Positions 25,974 to 38,800 of a stretch of DNA of 64,000 nucleotides are shown piece by piece. The notes beneath the pieces are model-generated. The model was given only the letters and a program-made list of their open reading frames with translations. It was not told where the DNA came from and ran no database searches. The DNA is from Ganoderma boninense. Its lineage: Eukaryota > Basidiomycota > Agaricomycetes > Polyporales > Polyporaceae. Position numbers and translations under genes: made by a program. The stretch lies in NCBI GenBank assembly GCA_002900995.3, contig CM035306.1, positions 2,170,001-2,234,000 of the forward strand, written 5' to 3'. The stretch's first letter is position 1. Each line of letters opens with the position of its first letter.

Positions 25974-28171
25974 TTAGCATATCCGCCAGTAAACGACCGA
26001 GTTGCCCCAGCCTGCGACTGCTCGTTGTTCGACCTCGATGCCCTTCTTCCATACCTTTCCTTGCATATCCCGCACTTCTGCAGCCTTCTTGGTTTGCAAC
26101 ATGAAGCGTTCCCCATCGCCCCCCTCCAGGGTTGTCGGTGTGGCCACACTGCCACGCTTCCCGGTCCCCAGCTGGTAGTCGAAATTTGAGCCCCAAACGA
26201 CGACATCCCTTCCTCCCCCACCTGGGCCTGCGCGAGTCCTTGTATCGAGTGTCAGCAGGACGTGCCCTGTTGGGGAGATGGAGATCGCTTGTGGGACTAT
26301 CGCCTGCAAGCTTTTCGTTTTTTCGCTATCTGCGGGATCGGACGTGTCACAGACTGTCAGCTTTCGATCGCAGAACCGACCTCGTGAAACGCAAACTGAC
26401 ATTCGAGCAGCCCACTCACGGCTTTGGCACGGACTGGCACAAACTGGGCATTGCTATACTGAGCATTGCCTAAACTGCCGTACTGGCCGTTCCCACAAGA
26501 CAGGACGTCGATGTATGGCATGCTGCCCCCATCTGCACGTTCAACCTCAAATATCGTAAGATCACCCCCTACAGTGATTATGAGCGCCGCGCCGCACACA
26601 CTCAGTAATCTGTCGGAGGACTCACCTGCGAAGATATTGCGGCACGTAGTTTTCATCGCCCCAGGTGTTGTCCTCCACAAGTTGACTTCAGTCGGAACGG
26701 TGATTACATCTAATGTCATGTTGGGACCCAAGCCTATCTGCCTATAATCGACGCGGTTAGAATTGCTATCTCCTCGGACAACGGAGAACTCTCACCCGAA
26801 GTCGTTTGCGCCCCATCCCAGCACCCTGCCATTGGGGGTCTTAACGAAACTGCTCCTTGCGCCGGCGGCGACGCGGTCGACCTTGACGTCCCTAAGAGCG
26901 GGGACCTCGAACAGCCGATCTGACCACTTAATGCTCGCATCGTTGACGCCAGCAATTGCAGCCTCCCTGCCAATTAAGCCTTCGGGGTGCCTCACCGAGG
27001 AAGCAGTCGGGCGAACAGCGGGAGCAGACTTCGCATACGGGTCCACGAGGGATTTCGGGGTCAGTTCGAGATTCACGCGTGGATGCGGCTGGTGCGGCCC
27101 ATGAACGTGTTTCGAGTCCATGGGCGATGGGACATCGCATTTCCGGAATCCCAGCTGGCCATACGAGTTGGCATTCAGCGTGATGGGGTGCGCGAATGTC
27201 CTCCCGTTAGATGTGACAGCCAGGAGGTGATCTGAGCCGGCTGATATCTGCACAAAACTAGACAACGGTAAGTAAACCGCTGCTACGAGGATAAAAATTA
27301 GGCGAGTGCATGTTTACCGTTCTCCTCGCTTGAGCTTATCATTTGGGGTAAGTTCGGCGAAGTCGACTTGATCGGTCTCACCCCATATCCAGCCGGTTGG
27401 CCACCAGGATGTGGTGGAAGGGGTCTGGCTCGGGGTCGGGAGGGTTTGCTCGTTTTGGCGCGATGACAGAACATACACACAACCGGAAGACGAGAGGGCG
27501 TAGACTCGAGACCCGGTTAATTGGAGTTGGGTGATGTTCTATTGTCCAGCGGGTTGATGGGCATGACGCATGGGCATCGAAACACGTTGCGACCACACAC
27601 CTTTCCCTTGAGCGTGGGCCGAGGCCGAGCATGGGACGACCCAGGTTCATCGCCAAAAAAACCGTTGCCCCACTGATAGACATCTCCCCTTGCGTCAACA
27701 CATGCGGCGTGCTTCTCGTGGAGAGCGAGATCCCTCAGAGCCACGTTCTTGAACCATTCTGAATTAGACGGCACGCGAACGGACTCGGGGAGTTGGTCGT
27801 CGAGGATATGGGTCCTACATTGGCGTCACTACATGTCAACATGAGAAGTGCATATGACGACCTTACTGGTTTGAGCCCCAGACAAGGGTTGAAAGCTCGT
27901 CCTCGTCAACGCACTTGACGCGAGCATTCGCGGCATGAATTTTGGCTTGAAGGGACTCAGATGGTGCGTCATTGTGAATGACAACGCCTTGTGTTGTCGC
28001 GTACCACGCTGCTCCAGCCGCCACGGCTGCTGCTATTGGTGTAAGAGTCCACGCCGAGTTTGTGAGGCGGGATCGCTGGAGTGTTTGAGAGTGAAGCTGT
28101 TTGGGGCCCAAACCGCCCTGAAGGCCAGGACGAGAGACCTTCAGCGGGCGACGAGCAGCACCTCGGAGCAT
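25974..28171 (-). CDS. FMP25: Mitochondrial RCC1-repeat protein, FMP25/RCC1L-like
   Basis: Multi-exon gene. The N-terminus (MLRGAARRPLKVSRPGLQGG) is Arg-rich and acid-free like a mitochondrial presequence. It is followed by a short membrane segment (TLTPIAAAVAAGAAWYATT). RCC1-type blades are then visible in order: LSTLVWGSNQ, GDVYQWGNGFFGDEP, QISAGSDHLLAVTSNGRTFA, SYGQLGFRK, GRVLGWGANDFGQIGLG, LSCGNGQYGSLGN and VVVWGSNFDYQLGTGKR. The protein ends with WGNSVVYWRIC. Yeast Fmp25 is an inner-membrane protein needed for an early stage of respiratory complex III assembly. The human homologue RCC1L acts in mitochondrial ribosome biogenesis. The gene reads head to tail with its minus-strand neighbours. 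Confidence 0.85.
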
Positions 28172-28722
28172 TTTTAGGATGGAAAAGGCGCGAGATCTTC
28201 AAGGTCAGAGCAGAGGGCGGGCAAGGAGCTCTCGACGTCGCCAGCAGTCGCGCCAGTGCGTCTCGCGTGACGTCAGACAGTCAGGCGCCAACTGGCCCTT
28301 GTTTCTCGGGATTCCAAGTCCTGCTACTGCCGGAGTCGGGCCTTACAATCGACAGCTCTAATCTCCCTCAACTGTGAAGACCATAGAACGTCGACGATAC
28401 TTGAGAGGGCCTTTCTAACGTGAAATATTGACGGGAACGAGAAGGTGAGAGGGTTGCCGACACCGTATGCTTCGAGACACGAAAGGCTTGTTGAACGGTT
28501 GACGGCCACAACCAACACATGTGAATTAGGACACGATGAGTTGGATATGATTGAATAGAATGGAAGACAAGGATAGGTCCAGAATAGCTACGATTCCACC
28601 GGGGCAGATCTGAGACACCCAGCATCATCATGAAGACTCAAGGTGAGCCGTAGTCGGCGAGCCGTGCAGTACAGTGCAGTACAGTGCTGCCAGGCTCAAA
28701 GCTTCCGGTCACCCCACCACCT
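28172..28722. other. Intergenic spacer upstream of FMP25
   Basis: A 550-bp gap upstream of the FMP25 start. It includes a short tandem motif (gtgcagtaca about 2.4 times, near 28664-28687). No gene seen. Confidence 0.4.
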
Positions 28723-29396
28723 TCAATATGTCTTCGATGACGAGAGTAGATCTGAAACAAACGTTGATGATAGGACAGAAGGGAAGATGGGTTACTCACC
28801 CTCTGCTGCCAGAATTCCACTTTCTAATCCCGTCCGCCGCAACGCCAAGGCGTTGGTCATGCTCCAGTGTTACCGTGGTATGGGTAGCGGGAGATTGCTC
28901 GCGCCATCCCTTGACCGACTACCATGGCGAGAAGGATCCAAAAGGGGTCGAGAAGACGGGAACCTTCAGCGTTTGGGGAATCCATGAGCCACCATAATGC
29001 GAGAGAACCCACTGGGCTAGCCGCAAATTGAACGGCGAACCAAGCAGGCTCGTTGACCTCGTTGATAAGGTGAATAAGCCAGTATGGCGAGAGAAGTAAC
29101 AGCCCCACTAGGGTAGCGAGATATGTGAGGCAATAACCTGTGAGGGTGTGCGCGGCACAGACGGGGATTGAACGCGCTGCCCAGCAGAAGGAGGAGAGGA
29201 CATGTTGGCCAAGAACTGGGAGAAATGGGATGAGGGTGAAAGCGACAAACAGCCGGTAGAGGAGAGCGATGGGGCTGTCTGCAAAGAATGCGTGAGAGAC
29301 TGGATGGCGAGAATCGTCTTGATCGTCGCCCCCCTCACCTCGCGAGGTTGTCCCTCGGTTCGGGAGAGCAAGTAGACTGGGAAGGAGCGGATCCAT
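28723..29396 (-). CDS. Small multi-pass membrane protein, unknown
   Basis: Four exons, 29396-29339, 29278-28874, 28823-28800 and 28751-28723, join to 171 aa. The first intron is a multiple of three and open, so skipping it also gives an ORF; removing it joins TTSR to DSPIALLYRLFVAFTLIPFL. Three or four hydrophobic helices follow (for example LTYLATLVGLLLLSPYWLIH and VGSLALWWLM), then DPFWILLAMVVGQGMARAIS. The proposed third and fourth exons give an acidic end (LAAEDLLSSSKTY). I recognise no family. The two C-terminal exons are inferred from splice signals; otherwise the frame stops at about 28857. An ATG further upstream in another exon cannot be excluded. Confidence 0.6.
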
Positions 29397-32091
29397 GTCT
29401 GAGAAACAATGTTGTTAACCACTGTTCATGTTGACACCTAGACATGAGTGTTCTACGTACCCTCGTATTCGCAAAATTATGAACTATTGGAGAACGGATT
29501 CGAAGGCCCGCGTATATATCCACTTTTCCACCGTTGTGCCCATCTTAATGACCCTGGACAATTAACCAGCACCCAGTACGTACAGCACACCACCTGGCCC
29601 TTGTATGCGTCATCTTTGAGTGCTTCTTGCTGGCTCATCAGACAATCTGTGAGAACTAAAGGAAAATCCGGATAAAGAGTTCGCATACTATCTTCTGCCT
29701 GCGGCAACTACAATTCTCCCTCGAGGCCTAACTATCAATAGCCAATCTCCACCTCGCTGGCACACCATTATCCGGATACCAAACTTGAGTGGCTTAACCC
29801 CCTTCTCTCCGTCCTCGAAGCCGCTCCACACCTTCCACTGGGTCTCAGCCGGGATCGTTTCAGCCACCCCTCTCGAAGCGCGACCCTAGATATCTCGCTG
29901 GTATATGGATATCGCCTCCTCAGCAGTCAAGCCACGGGGCACAAGCGGCTGACAACCATCATCCGGCGGTCACATCGATATCCATCCGGATGGTCGGAAA
30001 CGTGGCATTCGCACCGTACGTTCTCAGTGAAGAAGACACAGTCCCAACAAGGTGTGTTGTTACTATCCATAAGCCTCAGTCATCTGGCGCGAAGGGGGCG
30101 AGCAGCTGGCCAAGCCTACCGGCACCTTTCAGGTGCAGATGCTCCCATGGCATGTCGCCGAGGACGCATAGTTATTGATGGAAGGCTCTCTTGGGAGAGT
30201 GTCCAATCTGCCCTCCCAGAAGTGGCAACATCGCGCGTACCGACCTACCAAGGGTGGTTGGCATCGACAGAATGTTACCGACCGACCGAGTGCATGACGA
30301 GCAACGTAATTTATGAACTGGTCGTGCACCCGGTGAGATGGATGTGTGTGCTCCTGATGCCTTCCGTGAGGAAGGTGACAAGGTTACTAATGTCGCCATC
30401 CCCACGGAAAGAGTCCAGCATGCCTCCTTGCTCGAATTACGGGGAAAAACGTACCGAAAAGAAAGGCTTGTTGCATCTGCGAATGACTGCCAATGGCTGG
30501 CAGTTTGTAGTGGCATTAGGAGGATATACACCATCGTAGAAGCCGCGAAGCAAGCGAAGAACGGGGTTCTATCGGGCGACATCGACATTTTGAGTCGCGG
30601 GATCGACGTGCATCGTTGACTCGAAGGCGGGCTCGAGGGCGGGAAAGCTGGTGAAATCGGCCTTGATGAACGTCATCTGAGGGTTGCAAGACTCTGCTGA
30701 AGTGTTCAAATTCAGAATCTCTGGAAGCACTGTGACCATGTTGAGGCGGCGACAGCCTGAGGAAAGGTGGCTTGATGGACGAGCCGTCGAGAGAAACCAC
30801 AGCGTTTTCCGGAGGTTGCTAGGAGCTTGAGCACTATAGTCGGGCCATTCTACTAGGGGGAAGGTTAAACAGGATTCAAGCCGCCGTGAAGTGCGGTAGT
30901 TGTATGTGTGGCTTGATCAGTCGACGTCGGACGTTATCATTTATGGGACCTTGTGTACGGACTTACAATTTGCACAGATTTGATCCGTTTACGCAGATTT
31001 ACCCATCTCCTCGTGCCTGGTCATCGACGAGAACTCTCTCGGAAACCCTTGGCCCCCTTTCATTGTCTCAACACCTTCTTCTCGTCGATGATCCTCACCA
31101 AACTCAGATTCCAATTCAGGTTTCGGCGCGTCGAACGGGAAGACCATGGCCAGGAAGAGCCGGAGATATCTGAAGTTGGCGAGGCCACAAGTCTGGTCAG
31201 TTTCGTCACACTATTCCCGATACGCTCGCTGCGAATTTCCTGGTGTTCTCTTTCCAGAACCATTAGTCTAGAATCCATTCAAGGACCCAAATATCGGGGA
31301 TATTCTGAGGGTATCAGTCTAGAGAGAGAGGACTGGGAGGTAATGGTAGCTGAGAACATGACGACTCGAGCGTTAAGCTCGCGTCCTCGAGTTCTTGCAA
31401 TTGGTACTCATAAATACTTCCTCCCGTCTTTGTTCACGACAGTTGTCGTCGTGTCCTGGCCCAGTCAGTGTCCGCTGGCTTGAACTTGAACTGATTGGCG
31501 ACGCCCTCGCGAGAACAAGGTTCCAAGGTAACCTTAGGTTGACTGTATACGATGTCATCTCTCTCTTTCTCCATCCTACTTCCATGTTACCCCTGCGGAG
31601 CTCTCATGAGCTAGAGGCTGCTCAAGAACTCCTATTCCCTAGTGCCTCCCACAAAGTAGGTTGCCAATGTATGTGGTCTGAAAGTGGAAGGACTTCAGAG
31701 CTGTGGTATACAGGGCACAGCTGAAGACGATGCAGATGGTCTGCAGTCCTCCTGTTGACGAAGACGTTATGTAAGATGCGAAAACCTTTGGCTCCAGGGC
31801 TTTGGTGGACTCGATGTGAATACAAATACAAGTAGATAATTGTATGCATTTCGTAGACGTAAGTGCGTCGACAGTGCAACAAATGATACGGACGCGATGC
31901 GCATGCAACCGCGTCGATATGGCTCAATGTTTAAAACTGACATGGGGTAGAAATGTTGGGGAAGGAGCGCTTCAAGGAGTTTAGATTATCTCAGAAGGGT
32001 TATGTACGTTAGTCGGAATATCCCTAATGTATAGCTACGTGAGTGGGGAGCGTGATACAATATATCGACAACCGGAAGTCAGCGCCAGGAG
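29397..32091. other. 2.7 kb gene-poor region
   Basis: Overlapping ORFs of 60-175 codons on both strands, none convincing. A minus frame at 30600-30770 (VTVLPEILNLNTSAESC, then MTFIKADFTSFPALEPAF) reads like protein but is closed by stops on both sides and may be another decayed gene. No terminal repeats or RNA genes found. Confidence 0.4.
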
Positions 32092-32833
32092 TCAACGACC
32101 CGAACCTAGCATTAAACTCTTCGGGTTGACCCAGGAAGCCTGAAGCTCATCGAGTTAGCTTCCTGCAATGATGAATGCAGGAAGAATGCTTACGAGCATG
32201 GACACGTTCTCGTTGCCATCTTCGTTGACCCATCTCTTGACCGAATCCTGGTCCACGGACACACTGTTTACATGGCGAGCAAGGCGCTCCAGCTTCTCCA
32301 AATCTATGCCGTGTTTCTTCACGAGAATATCCAGGTCCTTCTGGGTCGCGACATACTTACGCTCCTCGAGGAGTTCCAGGAGAGACTCGGCCACAGGGCG
32401 ATTTCGTGTTAGCCGCGGTGAGCGCGCTTCCTCTTCGGAACGCAGTCGCGTCTGGTGTATATGTTGGGCAGAAGCCGCAGCCTTGAGGACACTCGGTCAG
32501 TTTCAATTCTCATAGTTGACCGAGATGAGGACACATGCCGGTTGGATTGTTTGCATATGGTGGTTCACACGGACGGGCCCTAGCTTGCTGAGGTTCGCCA
32601 GGAATTGTGGGTCGTGGGCATCGTGCAAAATGGCTGCACAGTAGGTCAGTTGGGAAGCCTGAATGCTGTATATATTGCTCACCTTCGTCCTTGGTCTCAC
32701 TGGCCCTCGGAGGAGGTCGGGCATGGGAATGAGGCTGCTCACCGAGGTTGGGATTGGGGGTCCTTGCACCGGCCCACGCAGATGGTGCTCGGGGAAGTTT
32801 GCGCGATGCAGACTTGGATGCTGATGACCCCAT
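32092..32833 (-). CDS. Conserved putatively myristoylated protein, unknown function
   Basis: Starts MGSSASKSASRKLPRAPSAW, a strong N-myristoylation consensus followed by basic residues. After the first intron comes ILHDAHDPQFLANLSKLGPV and RVNHHMQTIQP. The next intron appears to use a GC donor (intron 32538-32482) and resumes in phase with AAASAQHIHQ. Then come LTRNRPVAESLLELLEERKY, DLDILVKKHGIDLEKLERLA and RHVNSVSVDQDSVKRWVNED. The simple frame stops at 32155, but an intron with branch site GCTAAC and acceptor TTCAG continues in frame to ASWVNPKSLML and ends at 32092. I recall fungal hypothetical proteins of the same layout, with no known function. Divergent from the HDAC gene 260 bp away. 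Confidence 0.75.
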
Positions 32834-33092
32834 ACGCTGCGTTCAGGTGAGACGTTGGATGAGCTGGAGCTGGGCAAGACGAAGGAGGCGAGGAGGCGTC
32901 ACTGGCCGATGGGCACAGTCTGAGTTCAGACAGGTCGGTGGTTGGCAGGCGCCAGGTCGCGTTGCCGCGCGGGCCGGTGGAAGCCGAGCCGAGGCGTCGA
33001 CGGTGGCGACGAGCGTACACACTGTAATTATAACGGTTGCGTACGACCGCCATCCCCCTCTCCGCTCTAGCCCTCGCTGTCCTCCTGCGTCC

Positions 33093-35144
33093 ATGTCCCG
33101 GCGGCGCGTCTCGTACTACTATGATCGTGAGTCCGGTCCTAACTGTGTGGCTCCGACATTGACAAGACCACCAGCGGACGTCGGGAGCTACAGCTTCGGC
33201 ATCTCCCACCCCATGAAGCCACAGAGGATGCGGATCACGCACGAACTCCTCACCGTGTACGACATGCTCCCCAAGATGCGCGTTCTGGTGAGCTTGCCCT
33301 CCACCATGCTTGATTCCACAGCCGACCAGGGCTTGAACAGAGAGCAAAACGCGCGACCGCGGAGGCGATGTCCAAGTTCCACACCGACGAATACGTGCAT
33401 TTCCTCTCCAGGGTCACCCCCGAAAACTCAAGAGAGCTCACCTATAATGGGTACCAATTCCTGGTGGGCGACGACAACCCGCCTTTCGAGGGCGTCTTCG
33501 AGTTCTGTTCCATATCCGCTGGGGGTTCTGTCGGTGCGTAGCACTGCGCGTCCTCACTTCCTGTCCTTACTCCCCAGTACTCACCTTGGGAGGCAGCCGC
33601 GGCGCAACGACTCATGGAGGGCCAGTGTGATATCGCCATCAACTGGGCCGGCGGTCTGCACCACGCGAAAAAGCGTGAAGCATCCGGATTCTGCTATGTC
33701 AACGACATCGTCCTCGGCATCCTCGAAATGCTCCGCACAGTCCCTCGCGTCCTCTACATTGATATCGATTGTCACCATGGAGATGGCGTTGAGGAAGCTT
33801 TTTATACCACCGATCGCGTCATGACGTGCTCCTTCCACAAATTCGGCGAGTACTTTCCCGGGACGGGCACACAACACGACCAGGGAAGGGGCAAAGGGAG
33901 GGGCTACGCGTTGAACATCCCATTGAAGGATGGGATCACAGATGAAGCATATAGGAGTGTATTTCAGCCAGTGAGTCTTGTCTTCTGTCGGACGCAAGTC
34001 CGATCATGGCGTGCGTTCCAAGGCTGAGACCGCTTGTGGTCAAGGATAAGCTGACGACTCTTTCGACCCCAGGTCATCGACAAGATCATCGACGTCTTCC
34101 AGCCGTCAGCCATCGTGCTCCAATGCGGCGCGGACTCGCTTTCCGGGGACAAGCTGGGTTGTCTCAACCTCACAATGCAAGGGCACGCGAGCTGTGTCCA
34201 GTATGTCCGCCAGAAGAATATCCCCTTCATGCTTCTAGGCGGTGGTGGGTACACAGTCAAGAACGTCGCACGCACCTGGACATTTGAGACAGCTTGCGCT
34301 CTCGGAATCGAAAATGAGATAGACTTGAACTTGCCCTGGAACGAATATTTCGAATGGTTCGGCCCACGCTACCGTTTAGAGGTCGTCGAGAGCAACATGG
34401 AGGACATGAACACCGATTCTCTGGACAAGGTTCGGTAAGTGTGCCTGACGTCCGCCTTGTCGCGTATACATGGAGCTGAACATGACCAAGCTCTAATGCA
34501 TTGGAGCAGCTGTCGCATTTACGCCCAGCACCATCAGTAGGGCTACAAGATGTCCCACGAGCAAGCGTGGGCGAGTTCCTAGGAATTGGCGACGTGCACG
34601 AGCAAGCACCGTTGGATGAGCTCGACGAACAGCTCGCTCGTGCGTATCCCTACCCCTCTCTTTCCCTTATCTCTGAGTCCTGGCTCATGTTAGCGTGGCA
34701 GAGCATACTCGCTTCGTATACAACCTGCAGGACACCTTAGCACAGTCTGAGTCCGAGTCCGAATCCGAATCCGACTCCTCCTATTCCCGCACGCGCTCAC
34801 GGAACACGCGGAGCGGCAAGAAGCGCATGAGCCTCCTTACAGGCGAGATATATGATGTTCCTCGTCTGGAGGAGCGCGAGAACGGGTACTTCGACCTTGG
34901 CTGCGGGCATGAGCCATGGGCAAACGACACGCCCTCCCGCGGAGTCCGAAGACACTTCTTCCAGGGAACGGCGAGGTGGGATCCCGCATCGCACCAGATC
35001 GTCATGGAGAGAGAGCGGGCAGGGGTGTGTGATCCCAGAGTCGACATTGGCACGGTCATGCTTAATGGAGGAAGGGTTGAAGAGGATACCGCCTCGGATC
35101 CAGATCTGGGGGACGAGATGGAGGTCGATTCAGAAGACGCTTGA
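33093..35144 (+). CDS. RPD3: Class I histone deacetylase, RPD3 type
   Basis: Zn-dependent lysine deacetylase of chromatin co-repressor complexes. The start at 33093 gives [20 protein letters not shown]. Conserved blocks follow in order: [43 protein letters not shown], the active-site pair in [20 protein letters not shown], the metal ligands in [48 protein letters not shown] and the catalytic Tyr in [14 protein letters not shown]. About seven exons. The C-terminal third is not catalytic: an alternating Glu-Ser run (34747-34776), then Arg-rich and acidic segments ending in EVDSEDA. QCGADSL has Ala where yeast Rpd3 has Gly, and DIDCHH has Cys for Val; both occur in this superfamily. Rpd3/Clr6-type by its N-terminal block, although orthology within class I needs a tree. 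Confidence 0.93.
34747..34776 (+). repeat. Glu-Ser codon repeat inside the HDAC gene
   Basis: A short GA(G/A)TC(C/T)-type hexamer repeat encodes alternating Glu and Ser in the non-catalytic tail. It resembles casein kinase 2 target tracts; phosphorylation is inference only. Confidence 0.7.
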
Positions 35145-35807
35145 CAGTAACTTATCCCACTTAGTTAGTCTGTCCTGTACTTATAATAGATAACGCCGCC
35201 CCATACATCGGCACTAAGTACTCAGGGAACGGGGATCAATAAGCATACCAATTGATCCACAAACATTGACTGGCACATAACACGCAACGGGCGTTATTCT
35301 TCTATAATTCGGCGACCCCGCAAACAAGGCCTTCAGTATGCATACATAGTACACGACTTAACAGAGATGATGAGGAGATTGAGAGAAAGAAAACGAGAAT
35401 GAAGCCAAACCAGTCAACCCTTCAGTCAGTATCGAAATCTTCGCCCGATACCGTCCTACGGCCCAGACCGCGTCCAATTTTAAGGGATATTGGGGGGAAT
35501 GAATGAATGCGTATGGATGAGATGGGGGCCTATTGGCGATGTGGTAGATGGCACATGTCACTGTACAGTGTGTAGTGGGGAGAGGGGGTATCGAGAGGGC
35601 GGGGGTGATCCAGTACGGGTGCATAGCGAGGAGCAAGCGAGCCGGGCCGCCGTGCGAGTCAATACGATAATATGTAGAAAACACAGGAAGCAACGTAGCA
35701 GGAGAAAAAAGAACGGAATATCTTCATGGTTCGACAGTGTGTTCCAGAGAGCAGTTCGTTACATGTCGTGAAACCGGTAGCGGTCGACGTTGAAGGAGAT
35801 GAGGGTT
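35145..35807. other. Convergent 3' flanks of HDAC and PUF genes
   Basis: Spacer of 660 bp between two stop codons, AT-richer than the coding sequence and likely to contain both 3' UTRs and poly(A) sites (AATAAG at about 35238, for example). No gene seen. Confidence 0.5.
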
Positions 35808-38800
35808 CTAAGCGTGGAAGGTATTCATGTTCGGGGGGTTCTGTTGGTACATCTGATACATGTAGGCTTGGTAGACGTGCGGCGGAACGGACTGCGGTGC
35901 CATCCCGTTGTACTGAGGCTGGTTCATGTTGAGGAGATTGGCGGCCTGAGACAGACTAGGTGACTGCGCGCCATACGGGACCGGCGATGGCGCAGCATTG
36001 CTAGCCGGAACACCACCATTACGACGAGGGGCATTGTTTCTGGGCGTAGTGGCTTCTGGAGTGCGAGCCGAGAACGGATTGAAAGGGTCAGAGTTCGGCG
36101 AGAATGCAGAGGGTGGGTTGGAGCGACCACCACGTTGCTGTGGCGATGGGGCAACCCCGTTCTGGCCATAGCCTGGGTCGATTTGGAGGCGAGGGGGTCC
36201 AGAAGCAGCGTTTTGACCACCCATCTGAAGAGCCGCCATCATGGACTGGAGGCCCTGGTCGCTGGACGGATAGCCCGCCGGAAGACCCGGCATGCCGAAC
36301 TGGTTTTGCTGGTTGTACTTCGACTTCCCGCTGGGCTGCGGGATATTCGTAGTGTACGTTGGCTGCAAGTTGGGAACTGGTAGCCCCACCTCCTCAATCA
36401 GGCGGCGATAGGCTTGGGTGGCAATCACCTTGAGTTCGATGAGAACGCGCTTCGTAGCCTCGACATAACTGGGGCGTTGAGCAGGCTCCACGAAGGGGCT
36501 AGTGAGGATTTTGTGCACAACAGCAACACCGTTGACTTGATCGCCGAGCACATCGGTCAAGACATGGTCTCCTGGGGAGTTGAAGAGAGCCTCGACGATC
36601 TGCTTAGACGCCTCCGGCTCAACCTTCTGGTTGACGATACGAAGGACCGTCAACGACGCCAGCTTGTGGGTGCACAAGTGCGAGAGATGAGGCGTGAAGC
36701 GAGGCGCGAGGAGGTTGTAGCGCGATGGGAAACTCGATGTATCAAGGAGCCATGTCAACAACAATGCCCCGTTGGGATTGGTCGCCAAAGGAATTGAGTT
36801 GAGGATGATGGCGGTGGCGAGGCGACGTTGCTGGTTCAGGGTAATGTGGGAGCTCTCAAGACAGGCCCGCATACTGCGAGCGCCGAACCGACCTTGAGCA
36901 ATCTCCCAGAGGCGATCCACCATGGCGTCGAACAGGAAGTCAGTTGAGGGGGCACCAAAACGGAGGCAGCACCTACAACCAATCAGTATCTCATATCCTA
37001 CGAACGGCCAACACTTTGACTCACTGCACAACATAGTTCCCAAACTGATCCAGAAGAAGTGGAGGGACATAAGGACGCAGGTTCGCGGTAACAAGGGCGA
37101 CCTCGTCCGGAGTCTGGACGCACTCGATAATCTTTTGGGCAGCCCAAGTACCATTCTTGTGGATGCCGATCATGGCAAGGTGGGGAGCGATGCGCTCAAG
37201 CATCGCAAGCCTGGGGCCAGGGGAGCACTTCTCGAACAACTTCTGCACAACCTGCATTGCCAGATCGCAGTCAGCGACTCCGGACCCCACAAGTCATGAC
37301 GCCCGGTAACCCACCGTGTTGCCAAGCCAGTCAGAAGCAAGGTCGACGATCTCGCCATCGAGAAAATCGGCTGCGACATTGTCAATCTCTTCAGTGGTGA
37401 TGGTGCTCGTGTCGAGCCTCTTGCGCAGTTCGCGAAGTTTAGACGCGTCCCAACGTCTGTTGTGAGGTCTCTCAGAGACCAGGGGGATGGTAGTATAATA
37501 CATAGTCGGAGGCCGGAACTCTGTACCGATACATCAATGATGGCGCGCAGAGGAAGAGACAAGCTCGACACACCTGCAAGGGTCTGGATATCCGCCTCTG
37601 CATCGGGGCTCCCTCCACTCAACTCCTTCATGATCATCTGCTGCTCAGTGACCGACGCGGTCCAACCGGCAGGCTTGCTGACACCGTCGTATCCAGCGTG
37701 CGCGCCCGAGGCGATCATACTGAGTAGCAGGTTCGATCGGTAGTTCTCCAAGGAGCCGCTAAGCACCTGCTGGTCCACCGGGATGGTCCCAGCACCCTTG
37801 ATATTGCGAAGTGCATGAATCGTGGCGCCGACACTCAAGTCGCCGACACCCTGAACGCCAACGTTCGCCGCCTCGTCTTGGCCACCGTTGCCGTCCTGGC
37901 CGTTCTTAACGGGGACCTTGGCGAAGCCGATGCGGATGGCGCCGACGTCGCTGCCAAGGACGTCACGCCCATTAAGAGCCTTGCGCGCCCTCACTGCATC
38001 GTCGAGGCGCTCGAAGTTAACTGAGTAAAAACCGTCAACTATTGCGGATCGCCCTCGAGATAGTAAAGCACATACTGAAGCCACAATTCTTATGTGTGAG
38101 AACGCGAGCCGACTCAATGGGACCGTAAGGACTGAAGACGCTAAGGATCGTTGCAGGCGTCGTGGTCGAAGGGATGGATCCAATCCACAAAGCACGGGTA
38201 GGCGTGGACTGTAACTGGGCATCCATACCGGAAAGACCAGCATTCTGGCTACCGGTCTTGCCTAGGGCACCGCCAGGGGATGTCGCGATCGGGCTATTCA
38301 GGTTCGCGCCCTTCGCGGGAGCGACGGGGGCACTATCCGCCTTACCAAATCCAATTCGGACCGTCTGGCCGTTTGGCATCCCGATGTCGCCCCCGAGGCG
38401 ATTGAGGACATCATCCTTCGCACGGATGGCGTCCGCCTGGTCGACGAAGTTGACAAAGCCGCATTCCTACAGGATAAGAGAAGCAGGCGATGTCAACTTC
38501 CAAGGATGCTGCAATATGCGGTGAATAGACCGACCTTTTCGGGGAGCAACCTGAGCGACTCGATGGCACCGTACGGAGCGAACACGTGGATGAGCTGCTC
38601 GCTGGTGAACGAGCTGTCTAGGTTGCCTATCCAGAGGGAGCGGGTAGGAGTCTGCATCTGGGTGGACGAATTCTCCGACTTCGGCGAAACGGCGCGGTTT
38701 TGGTTAGTCGAAGGAGCCGTGAGGTATGCAGAAGCGCGGCTCGCAGGCGGGTCGGCATTGGGGAAATGAACGCTCGCAGAAAGACCGTTCCGTGGCGTGG

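Noticed and set aside
30027..30539. 170-codon plus-strand ORF in the gene-poor region
   Set aside because: Composition is unlike a protein of this genome, and opposite-strand frames are equally long.
30516..30800. Second F-box relic
   Set aside because: A coding-like stretch exists on the minus strand but no F-box or LRR pattern can be shown; described only as gene-poor sequence.
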